Of a stretch of DNA of 22,807 nt, positions 1 through 7,613 are shown piece by piece; within the stretch, counting starts at the first letter, position 1, and each line of letters opens with the position of its first letter. Where the stretch lies: positions 1 to 22,807 of the forward strand of contig JAFGWS010000083.1 in assembly GCA_016937035.1 (NCBI GenBank). The letters run 5' to 3'. Position numbers and translations under genes: made by a program. The DNA is from Pontiellaceae bacterium (GTDB taxonomy: Bacteria; Verrucomicrobiota; Kiritimatiellia; Kiritimatiellales; Pontiellaceae). The notes beneath the pieces were generated by a model. That model was not told the origin of the DNA and searched no databases. It saw only the letters and a list, made by a program, of their open reading frames with translations.

Positions 1-1802
1 AAGGCGTGGCGGTCTTTAAAGGTCAGCACCGGCCAGGTCGTTCCACTCAGATCGACGGAGGTCAGCGCATAGTTGAGCGTTCCGTTCTGATTGTTTGGAT
101 AATACCCCAATGGAGAATCGGTAAGACAGGCACCTCCGGAGGCATTGGTTTCTGTAGTTACTGCCCATGATCCGGCAAAGGTCCATCCGGCATTGCCGGT
201 TTCAAATCCATCCGAAAAAGGAAGCGGATTATTGGCCGTTGTATCCGATGCCTCCGCTCCGTCGGCCGAATAGGTTCCATACGGAGAAACAGCATAAACG
301 CGATAGGTATAGATTGTATTGAGATCCAACCCGCTGTCGCTCCACTGCGTCTGGAGCTGATCGGAGATCTCGGCAACCCGCTCGGACTGATGACCAACAC
401 CGGAGGAAGCCTTTACGCGATGGACTGCATAATGCGAGAAAAGCGTATCGCTGTTCTGCGGCCAGCTTAGGCGCAGCGAGTGAGACTGCACATCATCAAT
501 AATTGTCGAAGCTACCGTAGAGGGACTTTCGGCGAGCGAGATATCATCGATCCACCAGCCGTCGCCCTGCCCCGACGCATCCGTGGTTAACCGGAAACGA
601 ACCAGCACCGACGAACTTCCAGCAATGCTGTCCAGCGCAATGCGCTCATGCGTCCAGTCATTGGTGGAGACCGATCCGCTGTACGTCTTCAGCGCAGTCC
701 AATCGGACCCGTTATTCACAGAAACCTCAACAACGCCCGCATCGCCGTTGAGGATTTGATGCTTTTGATAGAACGTCAGCACCGGATGAGCTGAATCGGC
801 CAGACTCATGGGAACCGCAAGACGAAGTGACGCATTGAGCGCATCGCTGTAGAGCGATCCGGCGGAGTCGGTCCAGCAATGGGAACCGTCGCGAGCATCC
901 TCATCCGAAATACTCCAGCCGCCGTCGGCAATCCAGTAGGTCCCACCGACTTCGGCGGTATCGATGAACGGATAATCCATCCCGGCAGGCAGCAGCACCG
1001 ACAGTTCATTACTCTCGCGGGTGAGCCCGTTTTCAGCAACTGCGGTCACGCGGTAATAAAAGCGCTGTTTCGGAGCCGCGGCAATATCAACAAACGACAG
1101 GGTCGAGCCGTCAACCTCTCCTGCCAACACCGCATCTTCCCACGAAAATCCGGCGTTCAGCGAACGATAAATTCGGTAAGCTTGAACGTTCGGCGTTGAG
1201 CTTGCACTCCATTCCAGCAGTACAGAAGAAACCCCGGCCGCCTCGGCGTTCGTCAACACCGCTGCGTCGGGCATTTCATCGATCAGGAGATCATCCAGAT
1301 ACCAGCCGTCCATGACCACCGACGAATCGGTGCTGAGCCGAAAACGGATCTTAACGGAAGATTCTCCGGCGTACGCAGACAGATCAATCTGCTCCGCGCT
1401 CCAGGAAGGCAGCACCCCGGTATATGCAGCCGTCTCGGCCCAATCCGCACCATCGTTGACGGACACTTCGACGCGCGCATAATCATAGTTTTCCTCAAGC
1501 GAATAACGGTGAAAGAACATCAGCGCCGGGTGCGTCGCTGTCGATAGATTCAATGACCCGGAAAGGGTCAGCGCCGAGTCCGAATTATTGCTGTAAAAAG
1601 CTCCGGGACTGTCCGTTGCAGCCCGATCTGAATTATAGGCATCGGCAACCGTGCTGTTCCAGCTCCCCGATAAACTCCACAATCCCATACCGGACTCAAA
1701 GGTATCCGACAAATAAGATGCCGCATAGGCGCTTAGATCACTTCCTATTCCCCACAACGCCGCCAGCATCAAACCGAATAAACGCAATGATATTCTATTC
1801 AC
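1..1802 (-). CDS. Secreted modular protein with MAM-like and fibronectin-III-like repeats (partial, C-terminus off the left edge)
   Basis: I translated this frame by hand: it is open from a GTG at 1802-1800 to the window edge, giving 600 visible residues. The GTG is preceded by an AAGGGGG ribosome-binding site six bases upstream. Residues 1-27 form a signal peptide (Arg, then a hydrophobic run ending SAYA). Three copies of a beta-sandwich module follow at about 30-175, 277-422 and 524-600+. Each opens with an acidic F/E-G-W stretch, and the first two close with the signature DGWYLDDL or DGWWIDDI, typical of MAM-like jelly-roll domains in secreted bacterial proteins. Fibronectin-III-like linkers (patterns such as YRIYRSLNAG and YTYRVYAVSPYG) sit between them. 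No catalytic domain is visible; one may lie beyond the edge, as may a sorting signal. It is divergent from the esterase gene, so a role in extracellular polysaccharide use or adhesion is possible but inferred. Confidence 0.85.
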   Translation of the reverse strand, partial: MNRISLRLFGLMLAALWGIGSDLSAYAASYLSDTFESGMGLWSLSGSWNSTVADAYNSDRAATDSPGAFYSNNSDSALTLSGSLNLSTATHPALMFFHRYSLEENYDYARVEVSVNDGADWAETAAYTGVLPSWSAEQIDLSAYAGESSVKIRFRLSTDSSVVMDGWYLDDLLIDEMPDAAVLTNAEAAGVSSVLLEWSASSTPNVQAYRIYRSLNAGFSWEDAVLAGEVDGSTLSFVDIAAAPKQRFYYRVTAVAENGLTRESNELSVLLPAGMDYPFIDTAEVGGTYWIADGGWSISDEDARDGSHCWTDSAGSLYSDALNASLRLAVPMSLADSAHPVLTFYQKHQILNGDAGVVEVSVNNGSDWTALKTYSGSVSTNDWTHERIALDSIAGSSSVLVRFRLTTDASGQGDGWWIDDISLAESPSTVASTIIDDVQSHSLRLSWPQNSDTLFSHYAVHRVKASSGVGHQSERVAEISDQLQTQWSDSGLDLNTIYTYRVYAVSPYGTYSADGAEASDTTANNPLPFSDGFETGNAGWTFAGSWAVTTETNASGGACLTDSPLGYYPNNQNGTLNYALTSVDLSGTTWPVLTFKDRHA

Positions 1803-2315
1803 AACAACCCCCTTATAAATTCACCGCCACCCATCACGAACTAAGTCAATAATGGCAGCATTACAATCCAAATGCTCGTAATTTCATGCAAATACTCCCT
1901 TTTTTCTACCCCCTCGCCGTCCTTCATTTCATCAATTCTTTGCGGGCACCTCACCTCGGCAGGCATTCTCAGCTCCCCCAATCGACTCTCTTTTGCATTC
2001 TCGAGGGCGGGCGGATTCCGCTTTGCAACCTTTTGCAGACATAGAAACTCAAAAAGAGCCGAAAATCAAAACATTGCCGATATATTCCACATAAATCTCA
2101 GCTTTATCCTCTGCCCTCCGCACCGCGGATTTTAATAAAACCTTTTCGCGCAATTTCGCGTGTTTCGCGGTCAATCTGCCCGGCTCGCTGTTTGGGCACG
2201 CGACGAGGACGTCGCATCTACGCCTTGAACTGTTCCTCCAAGGGAGATACGTTACGTCCACAACTAGACAGTGCGCTTATTACGCAAACTTGAGACTACA
2301 ACAGGATATAGATAT
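1803..2315. other. Divergent intergenic region, 513 bp
   Basis: This gap separates the two divergent secreted-protein genes and must carry both promoters. I see no convincing open frame. The left part (1803-2100) is AT-rich and without recognisable structure. The right part (about 2140-2215) holds a TTTCGCG triplet repeat and a small hairpin, listed separately. A weak promoter-like pair, TTGAAC at 2225 and TACGTT at 2248 with a 17-bp spacer, could serve the esterase, but the -10 match is poor. Confidence 0.5.
2144..2215. repeat. Repeat-like intergenic element: three TTTCGCG copies plus a GCGACG/CGTCGC hairpin
   Basis: TTTCGCG occurs at 2144-2150, 2154-2160 and 2163-2169, a spacing of 10 then 9 bases. 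Thirty bases on, GCGACG (2200-2205) and CGTCGC (2210-2215) form a perfect 6-bp inverted repeat around AGGA. The composition differs from the AT-rich flank. It reads like a degenerate dispersed intergenic repeat, but copy number in the genome cannot be judged from this window. Confidence 0.35.
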
Positions 2316-3698
2316 ATGAAATCCCCTATAAAATTCATTGCCGTCGGCCTGCTCATAACTTCCCTTTCCGCCTTTGCTGCTGAAAACGATGCCCGCAACG
2401 CCGTTATGAAAGCCCGTGCTGAAGAGCGCACGCTGATTGAAGCTATGATTCAACAGCAACAGCCTCGCGATATTATTTATGCATCGGCCGACGAACAGAT
2501 GCCTCTGCTTCAATTCGCCGGTGAAGAAAAGAAGATTCCGTTCATTCTGCTGATGGGCCAGTCCAATATGGAAGGGGCCGGATATCCGGTATTCCCCGTC
2601 TACGTCAGCGGCATTCCGCGCGTACTTGCCCTTAACCATGAACTCCAGTGGGAAAAGGCTCAGTTGCCCCTCGGCCGCGGCGTGAGTCCGGGAAATGTAT
2701 TTGCCCGCTATTATGCTCAACTCCATCCCAACAGTCAGATTGGTTATGTTCAGACTGCCGTTGGGGGCAAGAGCCTGCGCGAGCTCTCCCCGGGCGGAGA
2801 TCTCTATGCCAATGCCCTTAAACGCGCCAAAGCGGCGATGGAATCGGGCGAACTGATCGCCATTCTGTGGCATCAGGGTGAAAGTGATTCGGGCAACGCA
2901 AATTATCCTGAGCAGCTCAAAACATTCGTGGACCAGCTCCGCAAAGATCTCGGAGCGGAAAATGTCCCGTTCATCGTCGGCGAACTCGGTCGCTACGACC
3001 GCGACTACACGCGCTTTAACAACAATCTGGCAACGGTGCCGGAACGGATCCCCAACAGCGGCGTTGTTTCATCCGAAGGGCTTACACATCGCGGCGACGA
3101 ATTGCACCTTTCCGGCTACTCCGACGAAATCTTCGGCTGCCGCTACCTCATGAAATATCTCGAAACGCGCGAACCACAGCTCGTCGATACTTTTAAACCG
3201 ATCCTCGACAAAGTGACCTCCGATATGACGGAGCGGGATAACCAACTGATCACCTTTGCCAATCCTTCTATGAGCGAGGGTGAAAGCCGTCCGTTCGCCT
3301 GGGATGCCAAGGGATACGACTTCGGCCCGCTCCCGTCGATCCGCGACACCGAGGAGTATGCCTCTGCCCCGGCCTCGCTCCGCGTTGAGTCGGACACGCC
3401 CGTCAGCGACTATGTCGGCACTTGGCTGAAAGAGGTCCGCGGTCGCAAACTACGCATCACCTGCAAAATGAAGAACGAAGGGTTTGAAACGTGCATTCTG
3501 CGCGTGGCGGGTAAAAACGCCGGGTTCCAGGAATGTTTCAGCAAAACGGTAGCCGATGCCACAAACGCCAAGGAGTGGACCGAGTTTACCGCTGAAATCA
3601 CCGTGACTCAGGAAGCGATGCGCGACCGCCTCGAACTCTTTGTTTCCGGAAAAGGCAAAGCGTGGCTTGACGATATTACGATCGAGAAAATCGATTAG
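2316..3698 (+). CDS. Secreted carbohydrate esterase, CE6 / sialate O-acetylesterase (SGNH) type
   Basis: The 460-residue protein is expected to remove O-acetyl groups from polysaccharides outside the cytoplasm. Residues 1-21 are a signal peptide (KSPIKF, hydrophobic core, SAFA). The SGNH hydrolase core spans about 75-290: block I is GQSNM at 81-85 with nucleophile Ser83, the family hallmark HQGESD is at 186-191, and the D-x-x-H block is DELH at 261-264. Residues about 305-460 form a separate beta-rich domain resembling a carbohydrate-binding module and ending LDDITIEKID. I chose the ATG at 2316 because ACAGGA lies nine bases upstream and the signal peptide begins there; an upstream in-frame GTG at 2271 would add 15 non-signal residues. 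The last 100 bp recur at 6536-6634. Family assignment is firm; the exact substrate (xylan, sialate or an algal polysaccharide) is not determined. Confidence 0.88.
   Translation: MKSPIKFIAVGLLITSLSAFAAENDARNAVMKARAEERTLIEAMIQQQQPRDIIYASADEQMPLLQFAGEEKKIPFILLMGQSNMEGAGYPVFPVYVSGIPRVLALNHELQWEKAQLPLGRGVSPGNVFARYYAQLHPNSQIGYVQTAVGGKSLRELSPGGDLYANALKRAKAAMESGELIAILWHQGESDSGNANYPEQLKTFVDQLRKDLGAENVPFIVGELGRYDRDYTRFNNNLATVPERIPNSGVVSSEGLTHRGDELHLSGYSDEIFGCRYLMKYLETREPQLVDTFKPILDKVTSDMTERDNQLITFANPSMSEGESRPFAWDAKGYDFGPLPSIRDTEEYASAPASLRVESDTPVSDYVGTWLKEVRGRKLRITCKMKNEGFETCILRVAGKNAGFQECFSKTVADATNAKEWTEFTAEITVTQEAMRDRLELFVSGKGKAWLDDITIEKID
3597..3696 (+). repeat. Left copy of a ~100-bp direct repeat (3' end of the esterase gene)
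   Basis: Aligned by eye with 6536-6634, this segment shows about 13 mismatches and one gap in 100 columns, roughly 86 % identity, in the same orientation. It encodes the C-terminal strand region of the esterase, from about ITVTQEAM to IEKID. The two copies lie 2.8 kb apart and enclose marR-ablA-ablB. Confidence 0.85.
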
Positions 3699-3720
3699 AT
3701 GAAGGTCGCTTTATCTCCAG

Positions 3721-3741
3721 GCAGCGGGGTCTGACCCCTGC
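3721..3741. repeat. GGGGTCTGACCCC palindrome (REP-like)
   Basis: GCAGCGGGGTC and GACCCCTGC form a nearly perfect inverted repeat with one bulged C and a single central base, 23 bases after the esterase stop. The core GGGGTC-T-GACCCC resembles small palindromes that occur dispersed near REP-associated or IS200-like elements in various bacteria; that comparison is from memory. A T-run at 3752-3757 begins ten bases after the palindrome, too far for a classical intrinsic terminator, though it could weakly end esterase transcription. Confidence 0.4.
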
Positions 3742-3758
3742 GGCATCCCTGTTTTTTC

Positions 3759-3786
3759 TTGCCCGTTGGGACGTGTGTGCTAAATT
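3759..3786 (+). promoter_or_regulatory. Candidate sigma-70 promoter for marR-ablA-ablB
   Basis: TTGCCC (3759-3764) and TAAATT (3781-3786) are separated by 16 bases and lie about 40 bases before the marR ATG. It is the best match in the 126-bp gap. I did not find a clean MarR operator palindrome overlapping it. Confidence 0.3.
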
Positions 3787-3824
3787 GCTTCTTGCACGAA
3801 CTATTCTAACAGAAAAAAATCAAC

Positions 3825-4355
3825 ATGAAAACTCCAGCCCATCCATCCTCTGAACCCGGACCGCCCGTCGGCAACTATGCTTCGCGTATCCTGAAAGCCT
3901 TGAGACGGATCATTCGAGCCGTCGATATCGACTCGAAAAAGCTCAATCAACAGCATTTAGTAACCGGCCCGCAGATGGTCTGTCTGGATTGCCTGCATAA
4001 ATACGGGACCATGACCCAGTCGGAACTGGCGCGGCGCGTTGACCTCGGCATGAGCACGATCACAGGCATCATTGATCGACTGGAAGCCCGCGGACGCGTC
4101 ACGCGCACCCGAAGCGCGACGGACCGTCGGCGCATTTATGTGGACCTCACGGACGACGGCCGGCGGCAAGCGACTGCCCCCGCGCTCTTACAGCAAAGGC
4201 TGGCCACCGCTCTCTCGGAACTTCCCGCAACCGAGCAGAACTGTATGGCCAAAACCCTCGAACAAATTGTCGAATTGTTGGACGCAGTGCATCTCGATAC
4301 AGCGCGCAATCTCTTCCCGGAAGCACACATCATAGAAAATGGAGAACACACATGA
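3825..4355 (+). CDS. MarR-family transcriptional regulator of the beta-lysine operon
   Basis: The 176-residue cytoplasmic protein has a winged-helix DNA-binding domain. The recognition region reads [19 protein letters not shown], then [15 protein letters not shown], and the wing contains the family's conserved DRR ([15 protein letters not shown]). Helices at both ends would form the dimer interface. Its TGA overlaps the ablA start codon (ATGA at 4352-4355), so the two are translationally coupled. MarR genes next to lysine 2,3-aminomutase are known in several bacterial lineages, so control of its own operon, perhaps in response to salt stress or a metabolite, is a reasonable inference. The ribosome-binding site is weak (A-rich, no GGAG). 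Two Cys residues in VCLDCL at the start of the HTH could be redox-sensitive, but this is speculation. Confidence 0.85.
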   Translation: MKTPAHPSSEPGPPVGNYASRILKALRRIIRAVDIDSKKLNQQHLVTGPQMVCLDCLHKYGTMTQSELARRVDLGMSTITGIIDRLEARGRVTRTRSATDRRRIYVDLTDDGRRQATAPALLQQRLATALSELPATEQNCMAKTLEQIVELLDAVHLDTARNLFPEAHIIENGEHT

Positions 4356-5671
4356 AATTATCTTCCTCGCAAAAGAACCTGATCGGATCAATCGACGAGA
4401 ATCTCGCCGAGCATGAACACAACCAAAATTGGCATGACTGGAAGTGGCAAATGCGCCACTGCATCCGGGATCTCGACACCTTTGAAAAATACCTCGGCAT
4501 TGAACTGCCTGCAGACGAACGAGAGGCCATGCAATACAGCGCTGAACGCTTCCCGATCTCGGTTACGCCATATTACCTTTCGCTGATCAACCCCGACAAC
4601 TTGGCCAATGACCCGATTTTCCGGCAATCAATCCCCTCCCCGCTGGAACGCAGCATCCACGAGAGCGAGATGTCGGATCCCTTACACGAAGAGGCCGACA
4701 GCCCCGTACCGGGCATCACGCATCGCTACCCCGACCGGGTTTTGCTGCTGATCAGCAACATGTGCGCGATGTACTGCCGCCACTGTACTCGCAAGCGCAA
4801 AGTGGGCGACCTCGATTCGATCCCCGCTCGCAACGAAATTGAAAAAGGAATTGAATATGTCCGAAAAACCCCTCAAATCCGGGATGTGCTGCTCAGCGGG
4901 GGAGACCCCTTCCTTTTGCCCGATGAGGAGCTCGACTGGATCATTACCGAACTCGGCAAGATCGAGCATGTGGAAGTTATACGGATTGGAACGCGTACAC
5001 CGGTCGTATTGCCGCAGCGCATCACCGACGATCTTGTTTCCATGCTGAAACGCCACCACCCGATCTGGATCAACACCCACTTCAACCATCCGCGCGAAAT
5101 CACGAACACCTCTCGGCGGGCGCTGGCTAAACTCGCTGATGCCGGCATCCCCCTCGGGAACCAATCCGTCCTCTTGGCGGGGGTAAACGACTGCCCGCGG
5201 ATTATGAAGGCCCTTGTTCACAAACTCGTCGCGAATCGTGTGCGCCCATACTACCTCTACCAGTGCGATCTCTCCGAGGGGCTCTCGCACTTCCGCACCC
5301 CGATCGGTAAAGGCATCGAAATCCTCGAAAACCTCATTGGACACACCAGCGGATTTTGTGTTCCGACCTATGTCATCGATGCCCCCGGAGGCGGCGGTAA
5401 AATTCCGGTGATGCCCAACTACCTTATCTCTTGGTCCTGCAACAAGGTTGTACTGCGCAACTATGAAGGGGTCATTACCACCTACAAGGAACCCGACTCC
5501 TATGAGCCCATCTTCTGTGACCGGAAATGTGATGTGTGCGACCTTCAACTCGACCTCGGCGATGCCGACGAAAGCAAAGCAACCGGCATCCAAATGCTGC
5601 TTTCCGACAATGATGAAACCATCTCACTCGTCCCGGAAGGCAATGAACGCCACACTCGGCGCGACGATTAG
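4352..5671 (+). CDS. ablA: Lysine 2,3-aminomutase (KamA/AblA)
   Basis: The 439-residue radical-SAM/PLP enzyme converts L-alpha-lysine to L-beta-lysine in the cytoplasm. The radical-SAM cluster motif CxxxCxxC is at Cys138, Cys142 and Cys145 ([14 protein letters not shown]). SGGDPF at 182-187 is the family's SAM-contacting stretch. The PLP lysine is Lys350 in [11 protein letters not shown]-terminal cysteines 389, 393 and 396 (CDRKCDVC), together with Cys281 in NDCP, match the structural zinc site of the clostridial enzyme. Length is normal for the family. It overlaps marR by four bases and is followed after 16 bases by ablB. With AblB it makes N-epsilon-acetyl-beta-lysine, a compatible solute, which fits a salt-exposed organism. 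An alternative role in lysine fermentation is unlikely because no kce/kdd-type genes are nearby. Confidence 0.95.
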   Translation: MKLSSSQKNLIGSIDENLAEHEHNQNWHDWKWQMRHCIRDLDTFEKYLGIELPADEREAMQYSAERFPISVTPYYLSLINPDNLANDPIFRQSIPSPLERSIHESEMSDPLHEEADSPVPGITHRYPDRVLLLISNMCAMYCRHCTRKRKVGDLDSIPARNEIEKGIEYVRKTPQIRDVLLSGGDPFLLPDEELDWIITELGKIEHVEVIRIGTRTPVVLPQRITDDLVSMLKRHHPIWINTHFNHPREITNTSRRALAKLADAGIPLGNQSVLLAGVNDCPRIMKALVHKLVANRVRPYYLYQCDLSEGLSHFRTPIGKGIEILENLIGHTSGFCVPTYVIDAPGGGGKIPVMPNYLISWSCNKVVLRNYEGVITTYKEPDSYEPIFCDRKCDVCDLQLDLGDADESKATGIQMLLSDNDETISLVPEGNERHTRRDD

Positions 5672-5687
5672 ACACGGAGACAATCTA

Positions 5688-6728
5688 ATGTCAGACCAAA
5701 TCGAATCCCTTTTCGGAGCCATCGTTCAACACGGGCCGGCGAACGACCGCATCTACCTGATGAAACTCGGCGATGCAGATCCGGAAAAGCTGGTGGGAGC
5801 ACTTGATGCTCTGGCCCGCCGCCATGGCTACTCAAAGATTTTCACCAAAGTACCGGCGGGGTCGGCAGCCCCCTTCTTTGAGGCCGGCTACCGCCAGGAA
5901 GCGGCCATCCCCCGCTTCTTCTGCGGGGAGGAAACCGCACGGTTCCTCTGCCTCTACCCTGACCCTGAACGGGCGAAGGAACCCCAAGCGGACGCGCTGG
6001 ATGCCATCCTTTCGCAAGCGCAGCAACGTCAAAACGCGGGTCTTCGCAAGCCGTTGCCCAACGGGGCCGTCCTGCGGAGCTGCGGGGAAGCTGATGCCCC
6101 TGTCATGGCCGCAATCTACCGTGCCGTTTTCCCCTCCTATCCCTTCCCCATCCACGATCCCGCCTATCTCATCGAAACCATGCGTAGTCATATCGTCTAC
6201 TTTGGCATCGAACTCCACGGAAAACTCATTGCCCTCGCTTCTTCCGAGATGGATGAGGCACAAAGGAATGTCGAAATGACCGATTTTGCCACGCACCCGG
6301 ATCAGCTCGGACTGGGGTTGGCCGCCCACCTGCTAACCGCCATGGAGAAGGCAATGCGCGAACGGGGCATCCAAACCGCCTATACCATTGCCCGCGCCGC
6401 CTCCCCCGGCATGAACATCACATTTGCCCGGCTTGGTTATGCCTTCGGCGGACGGCTCGTCAACAACACCCAGATCTCCGGAACCATTGAAAGCATGAAT
6501 ATCTGGCACAAGCCGCTCGCTCCGCCGTTCAGTGAACCACCGGGACTCGGGAATCGATGCACGACCGCCTCGAACTCTTTGTTCAAGGAAAAGGCAAAGC
6601 GTGGATTGATGCTATTCCGACCGAAAAATCGATTGGAGCATTTTATTTTGAATTTCGCTGCGTCAAAGTATCCCCATGAAAGGGAAGATTTTTTTCTCCG
6701 TCCTTGTAGCGGTCAATGTAGGGGATAA
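5688..6728 (+). CDS. ablB: Beta-lysine N6-acetyltransferase (AblB) with an aberrant C-terminal tail
   Basis: The GNAT-family enzyme acetylates beta-lysine on the epsilon amino group, finishing synthesis of the osmolyte. Residues 1-120 are the AblB-specific N-terminal part (EKLVGALDALARRHGYSKIFTKVP). Residues about 125-277 are the GNAT domain, with the acetyl-CoA region QLGLGLAAHLLTAME and the family C-terminal ending around GTIESMNIWHKPL at 265-277. The ORF then continues for 69 residues that have no family resemblance. Of these, bases 6536-6634 are an out-of-frame read of a copy of the esterase gene's 3' end, and the last 86 bases overlap the antisense SHD1 gene. The original stop therefore seems to have been lost in a rearrangement. 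The start ATG has CGGAGA eight bases upstream and follows ablA by 16 bases. The core assignment is firm; whether the tail affects activity is unknown. Confidence 0.9.
   Translation: MSDQIESLFGAIVQHGPANDRIYLMKLGDADPEKLVGALDALARRHGYSKIFTKVPAGSAAPFFEAGYRQEAAIPRFFCGEETARFLCLYPDPERAKEPQADALDAILSQAQQRQNAGLRKPLPNGAVLRSCGEADAPVMAAIYRAVFPSYPFPIHDPAYLIETMRSHIVYFGIELHGKLIALASSEMDEAQRNVEMTDFATHPDQLGLGLAAHLLTAMEKAMRERGIQTAYTIARAASPGMNITFARLGYAFGGRLVNNTQISGTIESMNIWHKPLAPPFSEPPGLGNRCTTASNSLFKEKAKRGLMLFRPKNRLEHFILNFAASKYPHEREDFFLRPCSGQCRG
6536..6634 (+). repeat. Right copy of the ~100-bp direct repeat: esterase C-terminal remnant
   Basis: Read in the frame that gives MHDRLELFVQGKGKAWIDAI, this stretch is clearly homologous to the esterase ending MRDRLELFVSGKGKAWLDDI. 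That frame has a TGA at 6533-6535 immediately before the homology, and a one-base deletion near 6625 shifts it afterwards, so the fragment is dead as an esterase. It has no start codon or active site. It sits between the AblB domain and the SHD1 gene. Confidence 0.85.
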
Positions 6729-6905
6729 ATGCATCGAACGTATCCGTGCTGACCTTCGAATCGACGACCTTGCCCTTTTCGTCGAGTATCACGACTATAA
6801 ATCCGTCGTATTTCCAGCCTTCCTTTTTCTCTGTCCAATCATCAACGGTCGTCACATGGGTAATTGAAAAGGTGGTTTCGTCTTTTTTCTTTGGGGGTTT
6901 ATCTT
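6643..6905 (-). pseudogene. Frame-shifted 3' portion of the SHD1-domain gene
   Basis: Downstream of the stop at 6908-6906, the alternative frame (GTA at 6909-6907 onward) stays open to a TAA at 6645-6643. It encodes a well-behaved hydrophilic sequence: VKDKPPKKKDETTFSITHV, then DDWTEKKEGWKYDGFIVVIL, DEKGKVVDSKVSTDTF. Joining it to the upstream ORF needs a single -1 shift at GAG AGG TAA, after which the text runs smoothly. No canonical X XXY YYZ slippery heptamer is visible at the junction, so a one-base deletion (natural or sequencing error) is more likely than programmed frameshifting. The GTG at 6855 is probably not a real start. Confidence 0.6.
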
Positions 6906-7415
6906 TTACCTCTCGGCATCTTTCCCTTCCGGCTTTTCTTCTCTAAAGGAGAAAATGTGCTCTTTATATGCTCCGACCCGTCTGTAGTTTGCGCCCATTC
7001 CCTCACCAACAATATCGGTCAGCATATAGACCATCGCCTTATAGGTTCCGGTGGAGGGATTTTTTCCCTTCTTCTTTATAGTGATATTCAGCGTGGCCGT
7101 CTCTTCGCGCTGGGTATATCCAATTTTCTCTATGGTACGCACGGTGTCGATATCCTTATCGACCGTTATTTCCATTTCAGGCGGAACAATTTTGGCGAGA
7201 TATTCCTGATCAGCCAGAGAAAGCCCGTCCGCCGGAACTCCCAGTTCCTTGCCCTCTTCTGTCTTCAGCATCACCTTCGTGCCGGACCATCGAACAAACT
7301 CCGCCTTGATTGTATTTCCCTTCTTATCCGTCCAGGTTCGGAACCCCCCGGCCTGAGCAAATGTGGAAAGCAGCAACGCCGCACCGAATACTCCCAATAT
7401 GCTCTTTTTGTTCAT
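6906..7415 (-). CDS. Secreted SHD1 (SLA1 homology domain)-like protein, apparently frameshift-truncated
   Basis: The intact part encodes 169 residues. Residues 1-22 (NKKSILGVFGAALLLSTFAQA) are a signal peptide. Residues about 23-72 match the SHD1-type pattern common in secreted Planctomycetes and Verrucomicrobia proteins: FRTWTDKKGNTIKAEFVRW, then KVMLKTEEGKELGVPADGLS, ending LADQEYL. The following beta-rich region (about 80-160) contains YTQREETATLNITIKKKG and a YKAMVYML stretch, with no family that I recognise. I chose ATG 7415 because GGGAGG lies about eight bases upstream; the ATG at 7430 would place that site inside the gene. A homologous-looking continuation of about 88 codons lies in the -1 frame down to 6643. 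Function is unknown; SHD1-type domains are usually inferred to bind proteins or the cell envelope. Confidence 0.75.
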   Translation of the reverse strand: MNKKSILGVFGAALLLSTFAQAGGFRTWTDKKGNTIKAEFVRWSGTKVMLKTEEGKELGVPADGLSLADQEYLAKIVPPEMEITVDKDIDTVRTIEKIGYTQREETATLNITIKKKGKNPSTGTYKAMVYMLTDIVGEGMGANYRRVGAYKEHIFSFREEKPEGKDAER

Positions 7416-7545
7416 CGCGCAGCCTCCCATTGACCAATCTCAAGCGAGTATGAAAGGATCTCTTTCCAACGCAAGAACTAACCCATTGTTTATTCCATGC
7501 TTCGGCATCGGGGCGAAACCGCCCGAAAAAATAGAAGCTTAGGCT

Positions 7546-7574
7546 TTGACATCCCCCGACTGAGGGGTTAGCTT
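7546..7574 (+). promoter_or_regulatory. Candidate promoter of the small basic protein gene
   Basis: A perfect TTGACA (7546-7551) is followed after 17 bases by TAGCTT (7569-7574), a mediocre -10. CCCC and GGGG inside the spacer could pair. It lies 40 bases before the ATG in a divergent 198-bp gap that shows no other feature. Confidence 0.4.
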
Positions 7575-7613
7575 TCGCGATCATTTTTTGAAATTCAAAG
7601 ACGGAGAACGACT

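Noticed and set aside
2280..2873. 197-codon minus-strand ORF opposite the esterase N-terminus
   Set aside because: It overlaps the signal peptide and active-site Ser region of a convincing esterase and shows no recognisable domain.
4682..5593. 303-codon minus-strand ORF opposite ablA
   Set aside because: It is the codon-complement shadow of ablA, which is an unmistakable lysine 2,3-aminomutase.
6909..6930. Programmed -1 frameshifting in the SHD1 gene
   Set aside because: No X XXY YYZ heptamer in the right phase was found near the stop; mutation or sequencing error is simpler.
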